Shown here one piece after another: positions 7,846-13,096 of a stretch of DNA of 14,418 nucleotides. The DNA comes from JAHEFX01 sp964614585. GTDB lineage: Bacteria; Actinomycetota; Acidimicrobiia; Spongiisociales; JAENVV01. The stretch is from positions 1-14,418 of the forward strand of contig CAZTLW010000056.1 of NCBI GenBank assembly GCA_964614585.1, read 5' to 3'. Numbering within the stretch: position 1 is the stretch's first letter; each line of letters begins with the position of its first letter. The notes beneath the pieces are model-generated. The model saw only the letters and a list, made by a program, of their open reading frames with translations. It did not search any database and was not told the DNA's origin. The translations under genes were made by a program, and so were the position numbers.

Positions 7846-7851
7846 TAGCCT
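7846..7851 (+). promoter_or_regulatory. -10 box for a probable leaderless ftsY transcript
   Basis: TAGCCT (TANNNT) lies seven bases before the ftsY ATG at 7859, so transcription would start at about the A of the ATG. No Shine-Dalgarno is present in the gap. This suggests ftsY-cdd can be transcribed separately from smc. No -35 box is apparent. Confidence 0.35.
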
Positions 7852-7858
7852 CCCGGCC

Positions 7859-8878
7859 ATGAACTTCGACACCGCCCTCACGATCGCCATCGTCCTGGCG
7901 GTCATCCTCCTCGTTGCCGGCGTTGCGGTCGCCGTCCAGCGACGGGTGTCGGCTGGGCGACGCCCCGAGGCCATCGAGGCCCCCAAGGCGGCGCCGACGG
8001 GGTTCGACACCGGCCTCCGCCGAGCCCGGGCCGGGTTCGGCGACCGGCTCCGGTCGGTGTTGGGCGGGGGGCTCGACGATCGGACCTGGGAGCAACTGGA
8101 AGAGGTGCTGATCGCCGCCGACATCGGCGTCGGCCTCGCCACCGACCTCGTCGCCGACGTCCGGGCCACCAAGCCCGAAACCGCCGACGAGGCCCGCGCC
8201 GCCCTCGCTGCCCGCCTCCACGAGGTGCTCGCCGACCGAGACCGGGCCGTCCACCTCGAGGGCGACCCGGCCGTCGTGGTGGTGGTCGGGGTCAACGGTG
8301 TCGGCAAGACGACCACGATCGCCAAGCTCGCCGCCCGGTTCCGGGAGGCGGGGGCGACGCCGATCCTCGCCGCCGCCGACACCTTCCGGGCCGCTGCCGA
8401 CACCCAGCTGGCCACCTGGGCCGAGCGCGTCGGCGTCGAGGTGGTGCGCGGCGACGCCGGCTCCGACCCTGCCTCGGTGGCCTTCGAGGGCGTCGCCCGG
8501 GCCCGCGAGCAGGGCGCCGACACGGTGATCGTGGACACCGCCGGCCGACTCCAGACGAAGAAGAACCTCATGGAGGAGCTCGGCAAGATCGTGCGGGTGC
8601 TCGAGCGTGAGGCCGGCTCGGTGTCCGAGACGTTGTTGGTGCTCGACGGCACCGCCGGCCAGAACGGGCTGGCCCAGGCCGAGGCCTTCGGCGAGGTCGC
8701 CGACCTCACCGGCGTCGTGCTCACGAAGATGGACGGGTCGGCCCGCGGCGGGGTCGCCTTCGCCGTCGAGCAGAAGTTCGGGGTGCCGGTCAAGTTCATC
8801 GGCCTCGGCGAGAGCGTTGCCGACCTCGTCCCCTTCGATCCCGACGCCTACGTCGACGCGCTGTTGGGGGACCGGTGA
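7859..8878 (+). CDS. ftsY: signal recognition particle receptor FtsY
   Basis: A 339-residue SRP receptor GTPase that docks SRP-ribosome complexes at the membrane. Residues 5-26 form a hydrophobic transmembrane helix (starting TALTIAIVLAVILLVAGV), the actinobacterial way of anchoring FtsY. A short basic/linker stretch precedes the helical N domain (about 50-130). The G domain carries GVNGVGKT (144-151), DTFRAAA (174-180), DTAGR (226-230), TKMD (289-292) and GLGE (315-318). It lacks the long acidic domain of E. coli FtsY. The ATG was chosen because it precedes the membrane helix and follows a TANNNT box. Its stop overlaps the cdd GTG by 4 nt. It commonly neighbours smc. Confidence 0.97.
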   Translation: MNFDTALTIAIVLAVILLVAGVAVAVQRRVSAGRRPEAIEAPKAAPTGFDTGLRRARAGFGDRLRSVLGGGLDDRTWEQLEEVLIAADIGVGLATDLVADVRATKPETADEARAALAARLHEVLADRDRAVHLEGDPAVVVVVGVNGVGKTTTIAKLAARFREAGATPILAAADTFRAAADTQLATWAERVGVEVVRGDAGSDPASVAFEGVARAREQGADTVIVDTAGRLQTKKNLMEELGKIVRVLEREAGSVSETLLVLDGTAGQNGLAQAEAFGEVADLTGVVLTKMDGSARGGVAFAVEQKFGVPVKFIGLGESVADLVPFDPDAYVDALLGDR

Positions 8879-9255
8879 GCCAGCACGCCGCCGAGGCGGC
8901 CGAGGCGGCGCTCGCCGCCTACGCCCCGTACAGCCACTTCCGGGTGGGGGCGGTCGTCGTCGCCGAGGACGGCCGGTCGTGGTCGGGCTGCAATGTCGAG
9001 AACGCCGCCTACGGGTCGACGATCTGCGCCGAGGGGAACGCCATCTCGAGCGCCGTGGCCTCGGGCCACCGCGGCCCGCTCGAGGTGTTCGTGGCCTGCA
9101 TCGACGCCTCCCGGCTCGCCGATGCCACCCCGTGCGGCAACTGCCGCCAGATCATGTCCGAGCACGGCGTCACCCATGTGACGATCACGACCGACGGCAC
9201 CGAGACCCGCCGCTTCACGCTCGACGAACTCCTCCCGCACCGATTCGAACTCTGA
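8875..9255 (+). CDS. cdd: cytidine deaminase, homotetrameric type
   Basis: A 126-residue zinc enzyme of pyrimidine salvage that deaminates cytidine/deoxycytidine to uridine forms. It shows 'AYAPYSHFRVGAVV', the substrate-binding GCNVENAAYG (38-47), the zinc/proton-shuttle motif CAEGNA (C51, E53) and PCGNCRQ (C87, C90). It ends in LDELLPHRFEL, the usual 'LLPxxF' tail. The residue after CAE is Gly instead of the common Arg. The start is GTG at 8875 overlapping the ftsY TGA (GTGA), so it is probably coupled to ftsY. The zinc ligands and catalytic Glu are all present, so activity is expected. The exact substrate among cytidine, deoxycytidine or related aminopyrimidines is not proved. Confidence 0.92.
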   Translation: MSQHAAEAAEAALAAYAPYSHFRVGAVVVAEDGRSWSGCNVENAAYGSTICAEGNAISSAVASGHRGPLEVFVACIDASRLADATPCGNCRQIMSEHGVTHVTITTDGTETRRFTLDELLPHRFEL

Positions 9256-9278
9256 GGCCCGCCGACCGGCGCGCCGCG

Positions 9279-9284
9279 TAGCGT
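9279..9284 (+). promoter_or_regulatory. -10 box for a probable leaderless badH-like transcript
   Basis: TAGCGT (TANNNT) lies seven bases before the ATG at 9292, the same spacing as before ftsY. No ribosome site is visible. It would start the three-gene badH-DUF3224-badI unit. No -35 box at 16-18 bp is recognisable. Confidence 0.35.
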
Positions 9285-9291
9285 GGCGGGC

Positions 9292-10059
9292 ATGCGAGGG
9301 CTCGACGGGACGGTGGCGCTGGTCACCGGTGGCGGTGGCGGCATCGGCTCGGCCATCTGCCGGCGGTTCGCCGAGGAGGGGGCGACGGCGGTCGTCGCGG
9401 ACCTCGACGGCGACGCCGCCGAGCGCACCGCCGCCGCCTGCGCCGAGGCCGGCCGACCGGGGGTCCCGGTGGCGGTCGACATCACCGACGCCCAGGCGGT
9501 CGAGGCGGCGGTGGCCGACGTCTGGGCGGGGACGGGCCCGATCGACGTGCTGGTCAACAACGCCGGGTGGGACCGGGCCGGGCCGTTCCTCCAGACCGAG
9601 CCCGAGCTGTGGGACCGGATCATCGCCATCAACCTCGTCGGCCCCCTCAACCTGCACCGATCGGTGGGCCGCCGGATGGTCGAGCGAGGATCGGGGCGGA
9701 TCGTCAACATCGCCTCCGACGCCGCCCGCGTCGGCTCGTCGGGCGAAGCCGTCTACGCCGCCTGCAAGGGCGGCATCGTGGCCTTCTCCAAGACGCTGGC
9801 CCGCGAACTGGCCAAGGTGCCGATCCCCGTCAACGTGGTCTGCCCGGGCCCCACCGATACGGCACTCTTCGCCGACTTCGCCGGGGAAGGGGAGCGGGGC
9901 GACCAGCTGCGGTCTGCCCTCGCCCGGGCGATCCCCTTCGGCCGGCTTGGCCGGCCCGACGACGTGGCGCCCACGGTGGTGTTCCTCGCCAGCGAGGACG
10001 CCGGGTTCATGACCGGCCAGGTCATCAGTGTCAGCGGCGGCCTGACGATGGCGGGCTGA
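9292..10059 (+). CDS. badH: SDR dehydrogenase, BadH-like (2-hydroxycyclohexanecarboxyl-CoA dehydrogenase)
   Basis: A 255-residue classical short-chain dehydrogenase. The cofactor motif TGGGGGIG is at 12-19, an Asp at the end of strand 2 (D37, in VVADLDG) favours NAD over NADP, NNAG is at 89-92, and the catalytic set is N114, S142, Y155 and K159. Beyond the general fold, several stretches match what is known of Rhodopseudomonas BadH: NNAGWD, the run SDAARVGSSGEAVYAACKGG, VNVVCPGPTDTAL and the end SVSGGLTM. BadH oxidises 2-hydroxycyclohexanecarboxyl-CoA to the 2-keto thioester. The BadI-like gene two places downstream supports the same pathway. A GTG at 9283 would add three residues, but ATG 9292 fits the -10 spacing. 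The SDR class is certain. The BadH assignment rests on remembered motifs plus context, and other hydroxyacyl-CoA dehydrogenases remain possible. Confidence 0.82.
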   Translation: MRGLDGTVALVTGGGGGIGSAICRRFAEEGATAVVADLDGDAAERTAAACAEAGRPGVPVAVDITDAQAVEAAVADVWAGTGPIDVLVNNAGWDRAGPFLQTEPELWDRIIAINLVGPLNLHRSVGRRMVERGSGRIVNIASDAARVGSSGEAVYAACKGGIVAFSKTLARELAKVPIPVNVVCPGPTDTALFADFAGEGERGDQLRSALARAIPFGRLGRPDDVAPTVVFLASEDAGFMTGQVISVSGGLTMAG

Positions 10060-10060
10060 G

Positions 10061-10459
10061 ATGGCGACCGCCCGCGCCACGTTCGTCGTCGACGAGATCG
10101 GCCACGGCGAGCCCATCGCCACCCACCCCGGTGCCGAGGTGGCCCGTGCCCGGGTCCACAAGACGTTCACCGGCGACTTCTCCGGCACCGGCGAGGTGGA
10201 GATGACCACCGCGCTGGCGGGTGATGGCCGCGGGTACGTGGGCGTCGAATGGCTCGAGGGCACCCTCGACGGCCGCGCCGGCGGGTTCGCCCTGCTGCAT
10301 TGCGGCACCGCCGACGCCGCCGGCCAGTCCGGCACCTGGCCGATCGTGCCCGGCACCGGAACCGAGGCGCTGGTGGGCATCACCGGCCACGCCGAGGTGG
10401 GCGTCGACGCCGACGGCACCCACCGCTTCACACTCGACTACGAGCTCCCGGAGGCCTGA
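10061..10459 (+). CDS. DUF3224 domain protein
   Basis: A 132-residue protein matching the DUF3224 pattern: 'ARARVHKTFTGDFSGTGEVEM', then GYVGVEWLEGTLDGRAGGFALLH, then a 'GTWPIVPGTGTEALVGITGHAEV' stretch and a final HRFTLDYELP. The family is a small beta-barrel, thought to resemble allene oxide cyclase-like folds, with no established reaction. There is no signal peptide, so it should be cytosolic. It starts one base after the badH stop, and its own stop shares a base with the badI start (TGATG), so all three genes are almost certainly one transcript. Sitting between two consecutive pathway enzymes suggests a supporting role in CoA-thioester handling, but that is inference only. Confidence 0.85.
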   Translation: MATARATFVVDEIGHGEPIATHPGAEVARARVHKTFTGDFSGTGEVEMTTALAGDGRGYVGVEWLEGTLDGRAGGFALLHCGTADAAGQSGTWPIVPGTGTEALVGITGHAEVGVDADGTHRFTLDYELPEA

Positions 10460-11247
10460 TGGAGTACACCGACATCCGATTCGAGATCGACGACCAGGTG
10501 GCCACGATCACGATCGACCGGCCCGAGCGGATGAATGCCTTCCGGGCCCGCACGGTGGAGGAGCTCATCGACGCCATCAACCGGGCGGGGTGGGACCGGG
10601 ACGTGGCAGCCATCGTGCTCACCGGCGCCGGTGACAAGGCGTTCTGCACCGGCGGCGACCAGTCCTCCCACGGCGAGGGCGGCTACGAGGGCGGCAGCCG
10701 GGGGATCATCGGCCTCCCGGTCGAGGAGCTCCACTCGACGATCCGCGACGTGCCGGTGCCCGTCATCGCCAAGGTCCGTGGCTACGCCATCGGCGGCGGC
10801 AACGTGATCGCCACGATCTGCGACCTCACGATCGCCGCCGAGTCGGCCACCTTCGGCCAGGTCGGGCCCAAGGTCGGCTCGGTCGACCCCGGGTTCGGCA
10901 CCGCCTTCCTGGCCCGGATCGTGGGGGAGAAGAAGGCCCGGGAGATCTGGTACCTGTGCCGGCGCTACACGGCCGCCGAGGCCGAGGCGATGGGCCTCGT
11001 CAACGCCGTCGTCCCCGACGACCGCCTCGACGACGAGGTACGGGCGTGGTGCGACGAGATCATCGCCCGCAGCCCCACCGCCATCGCCATCGCGAAGCGG
11101 TCCTTCAACGCCGACACCGACCACCAGCGGGGGATCGCCGGGCTCGGCATGGCGGCGCTCGCCCTGTACTACGACACCGCCGAGTCCAAGGAGGGTGTCG
11201 AGGCCTTCCTCGAGAAGCGGCCGCCCCGGTTCCGGGAGAAACGATGA
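10459..11247 (+). CDS. badI: BadI-like 2-ketocyclohexanecarboxyl-CoA hydrolase (crotonase superfamily)
   Basis: A 262-residue crotonase-fold protein. BadI hydrolyses the ring C-C bond of 2-ketocyclohexanecarboxyl-CoA to give pimeloyl-CoA, a reverse-Dieckmann reaction mechanistically related to MenB. Visible features are ITIDRPERMNAFRART, the motif AFCTGGDQS (61-69), the oxyanion segment GYAIGGGN (108-115), and GQVGPKVGSVDPGFGTAFLA (133-152) in place of the Glu-bearing hydratase motif. EKKAREIWYLCRRY and ALYYDT near the C-terminus follow. D143 and Y238 sit where MenB and BadI have their catalytic Asp and Tyr. The hydratase glutamates are absent, so a simple enoyl-CoA hydratase is unlikely. GGAGG lies four bases before the ATG. 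Alternatives are MenB (naphthoate synthase) or a steroid ring hydrolase such as EchA20; the BadH-like neighbour favours BadI. Confidence 0.85.
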   Translation: MEYTDIRFEIDDQVATITIDRPERMNAFRARTVEELIDAINRAGWDRDVAAIVLTGAGDKAFCTGGDQSSHGEGGYEGGSRGIIGLPVEELHSTIRDVPVPVIAKVRGYAIGGGNVIATICDLTIAAESATFGQVGPKVGSVDPGFGTAFLARIVGEKKAREIWYLCRRYTAAEAEAMGLVNAVVPDDRLDDEVRAWCDEIIARSPTAIAIAKRSFNADTDHQRGIAGLGMAALALYYDTAESKEGVEAFLEKRPPRFREKR

Positions 11248-11250
11248 CCC

Positions 11251-11279
11251 TTGACCCCGGGCCGTCGAGGGCATAGGGT
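11251..11279 (+). promoter_or_regulatory. promoter of the P450-ferredoxin unit
   Basis: TTGACC at 11251-11256 and TAGGGT at 11274-11279 are separated by exactly 17 bp, giving a near-consensus housekeeping promoter. Transcription would start at about 11285-11287, in the AAAA run. It begins four bases after the badI stop, so the P450 and ferredoxin genes have their own start signal. The -10 box overlaps a small GGGTACCC palindrome (11276-11283). Confidence 0.65.
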
Positions 11280-11289
11280 ACCCAAAACC

Positions 11290-11303
11290 AACGAACGTTC
11301 GTT
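11290..11303. promoter_or_regulatory. 14-bp perfect palindromic operator, TetR-type
   Basis: AACGAACGTTCGTT reads identically on both strands. It lies a few bases after the predicted transcription start and before the GGAGGG ribosome site of the P450 gene. Its size, symmetry and AAC...GTT ends are usual for TetR-family repressor sites controlling P450 and acyl-CoA catabolic genes in actinobacteria. Binding here would block transcription. The regulator is not in the window, and the family assignment is inference. Confidence 0.6.
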
Positions 11304-11323
11304 TGTGACGGAGGGATGAGCAG

Positions 11324-12571
11324 ATGACCGACTCGGCGACGATGCCCCGGATGGCCGACGACCTGATGGCCGACGAGGCGATCCGGGACCCGCACACGTT
11401 CTACCGGTGGCTGCGGGAGCTCAGCCCGATCCACTGGAACGCCCGCTGGGGTGGTTGGGTGCTCACCCGCTACGAGGACGTGGTCACCGTGCTCCGGGAC
11501 TCGAAGACGTTCTCGTCGGACCGGATGGGCTTCCTCGCCAAGGAGTTGAGCCCCGAGGAGCAGGAGCCGATTTTCCCGATCTTCGACGTGCTGGGGCGGT
11601 GGATGGTCTTCGTCGACCCGCCCACCCACACCACGCTGCGGATGCTCATGAACCGTCTCTTCACCCCCAAGGCGGTGGAGGGCTACCGGCCGACCGTGCG
11701 CGAGATCGTCGACGAAGCGCTCGACGACGTGGAGCCGAAGGGTCGGATGGACGTGGTGCGGGAGTTCGCCTACCGCATCCCGATGACGGTGATCCTCGAC
11801 CTGTTGGGCACCCCGGACCTCGACCGTACCCTCATCAAGGAGTGGTCGGAGATGCTCGGCACGTTCTTCTTCATCCGCGCCGACGAGCCCCGCCGCCGGG
11901 AGATCGCCACCCAGGGCGTGCAGAGCCTCCTCGACTACATCACCCCGGTCATCGAGGACCGCGACAAGAACCGGGGGGAGTCCGACCTGATCTCGGTGCT
12001 GCTGCGAGCCGAGGACGAGGGCAAGGTCAGCCGCCAGGACGTCATCGCCACGGTGATCCTGCTGGTGTTCGGCGGGCACGAGACGACGATGAACCTCATC
12101 GCCAACGGCACGCTCGCCCTCATGCAGGCCCCTGACCAGTGGCAGCTCATGGCCGAGCGTGGCGAGGAGGTCGCCAAGTCCGGGGTGGAGGAGTTGCTCC
12201 GCTTCGACGGGTCGGTCAAGGCGACGGTCCGCTGGGCGCGGGAGGACTTCGAACTCGACGGTCACCACATCCGGGCCGGTGACCGCATCCTGCTGGCCCT
12301 GTCGGCGGCCAACCGGGATCCCGAGCAGTTCGACGATCCCGACCGCCTCGACCTGCTGCGCAGCCCCAACCCCCATGTGGCGTTCGCCCACGGCATCCAC
12401 GTGTGCATCGGGGCGCCACTCGCCCGCCTCGAGGCCCAGGAGACCTTCAAGGGGCTCACGACTCGGCTGCCGAGGCCGGAGTCGGAGATCCCGATCGACC
12501 AGCTGCCGTACTTCCGGACGGTGGTCGGACGGGCGCTCAAGCAGCTCCCCGTGCGTTGGACGGCCGGCTGA
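11324..12571 (+). CDS. cytochrome P450, bacterial class I
   Basis: A 415-residue soluble monooxygenase with all P450 landmarks: helix I GGHETT (250-255, oxygen activation), the ExxR pair E290/R293 in VEELLR, and the haem loop FAHGIHVCIGAPLAR with C361 as thiolate ligand. 'DPPTHTTLRMLMNRLFTP' is the helix C region with the haem-propionate contacts. There is no membrane anchor. The ATG has GGAGGG eight bases upstream (11310-11315). An ATG at 11316 is out of frame and soon stopped. The ferredoxin gene that follows overlaps by one base (TGATG) and should supply electrons; the reductase lies elsewhere. Substrate and CYP family cannot be named from motifs. The neighbouring BadH/BadI-like genes suggest hydroxylation of an alicyclic or terpenoid/steroid-like compound, which is a hypothesis. 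Confidence 0.95.
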   Translation: MTDSATMPRMADDLMADEAIRDPHTFYRWLRELSPIHWNARWGGWVLTRYEDVVTVLRDSKTFSSDRMGFLAKELSPEEQEPIFPIFDVLGRWMVFVDPPTHTTLRMLMNRLFTPKAVEGYRPTVREIVDEALDDVEPKGRMDVVREFAYRIPMTVILDLLGTPDLDRTLIKEWSEMLGTFFFIRADEPRRREIATQGVQSLLDYITPVIEDRDKNRGESDLISVLLRAEDEGKVSRQDVIATVILLVFGGHETTMNLIANGTLALMQAPDQWQLMAERGEEVAKSGVEELLRFDGSVKATVRWAREDFELDGHHIRAGDRILLALSAANRDPEQFDDPDRLDLLRSPNPHVAFAHGIHVCIGAPLARLEAQETFKGLTTRLPRPESEIPIDQLPYFRTVVGRALKQLPVRWTAG

Positions 12572-12786
12572 TGGCGCTGCGGATCGAGGTCGACCACGAC
12601 CTCTGCGTCGGGAGCCAGATCTGCGTCCTGACGGCGCCCGGCACCTTCCAGTTGGACGAGAAGGGCCAGTCGGTGGTGCTCGACGCCGACGGCGACGCCC
12701 GGGAGGTGATCATCGACGGCGCCGAGGGCTGCCCGGTGGAGGCGATCACGGTCTACGACGAGTCGGGGGAGCGAATCGCGCCCTGA
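12571..12786 (+). CDS. 3Fe-4S ferredoxin, P450 redox partner
   Basis: A 71-residue acidic protein. MALRIEVDHDLCVGSQICVL and EGCPVEAI give the ligands C12, C18 and C54 followed by Pro. The position where 4Fe-4S ferredoxins have their second cysteine is Ser15 (CVGSQIC), so a [3Fe-4S] cluster is expected, as in actinobacterial P450 ferredoxins. It transfers electrons from a ferredoxin reductase to the adjacent P450. The ATG shares a base with the P450 stop, and a longer in-frame extension to 12403 would lie wholly inside the P450 gene. At 71 residues it is a little longer than the typical 63-66, the extra being a C-terminal DESGERIAP tail. Confidence 0.94.
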   Translation: MALRIEVDHDLCVGSQICVLTAPGTFQLDEKGQSVVLDADGDAREVIIDGAEGCPVEAITVYDESGERIAP

Positions 12787-12808
12787 GGGCCAATCGCCCG
12801 AGCCATCG

Positions 12809-12849
12809 ACTACGCCCCGGCGCAGGATCGGAGCGGATCGCGCCGTAGT
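12809..12849. repeat. imperfect inverted repeat after the ferredoxin gene
   Basis: ACTACG (12809-12814) pairs with CGTAGT (12844-12849), and GCGC near 12820-12823 pairs with GCGC at 12840-12843, leaving a bulge of about five bases and a 16-base loop. It lies 23 bases past the ferredoxin stop. It could help to end that transcript, but there is no T-run and the pairing is modest. The rest of 12787-12919 shows no gene or clear motif. Confidence 0.25.
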
Positions 12850-12919
12850 GCCGACGTGATCGCGGGACCGAAGGTCGCCTGAGAGGCCTGGGCGCAGCCT
12901 TCCCGTGGGTGCCGGGCCG

Positions 12920-12953
12920 CTTCACACGGGCTTCACAGGCCGACCCATACGTT
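12920..12953 (+). promoter_or_regulatory. PHO-box-like direct repeat with -10 box, upstream of the esterase
   Basis: CTTCACA (12920-12926), four bases, then CTTCACA again (12931-12937): two identical 7-mers in the 7-4-7, 11-bp-period layout of PhoB/PhoP-type boxes. Ten bases later is TACGTT (12948-12953), a TANNNT -10 box. In activated pho promoters the box replaces the -35 at about this distance. The repeats resemble the TTCA core of the actinobacterial PhoP box. No independent -35 is visible. This suggests a response regulator of the OmpR/PhoB family controls the esterase, possibly on phosphate stress; binding is unproved. Confidence 0.45.
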
Positions 12954-12961
12954 TGGGGGCC

Positions 12962-13096
12962 GTGAACCACGAAAGGACTCCCGTGTGCGACTTCTCCGTC
13001 CCCTGCGCGCTCGCTGCGTCGCCCGGCGGCGCAGCCCCCAACCCGGATCCGACTCGATCGGCGCAACCGCCGACCCCCGGGGCATCCACCACATGA
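12962..13096 (+). CDS. possible short leader ORF before the esterase
   Basis: A GTG eight bases after the TACGTT -10 box opens a 44-codon frame (VNHERTPVCDFSVP...) whose TGA overlaps the esterase ATG as ATGA, an arrangement that allows translational coupling. Third positions are G/C-rich, but so is the competing frame from GTG 12985, so the two cannot be separated by composition. The peptide is rich in Pro, Ala and Thr and matches no family I recognise. It may simply be the 5' region of the esterase gene if that starts at 12985. Confidence 0.2.
   Translation: MNHERTPVCDFSVPCALAASPGGAAPNPDPTRSAQPPTPGASTT

Noticed and set aside
10459..11247. Generic enoyl-CoA hydratase call for the crotonase
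   Set aside because: The two hydratase glutamates are absent and the MenB/BadI-type GPKVGSVD segment with C-terminal YYDT is present.
11276..11283. GGGTACCC palindrome overlapping the P450 -10 box
   Set aside because: An eight-base palindrome is expected by chance at this scale; the adjacent 14-bp palindrome is the stronger operator candidate.
12403..12570. Longer ferredoxin reading frame starting inside the P450 gene
   Set aside because: The extension is an out-of-frame shadow of P450 coding sequence; the compact ferredoxin starts at 12571 overlapping the P450 stop.
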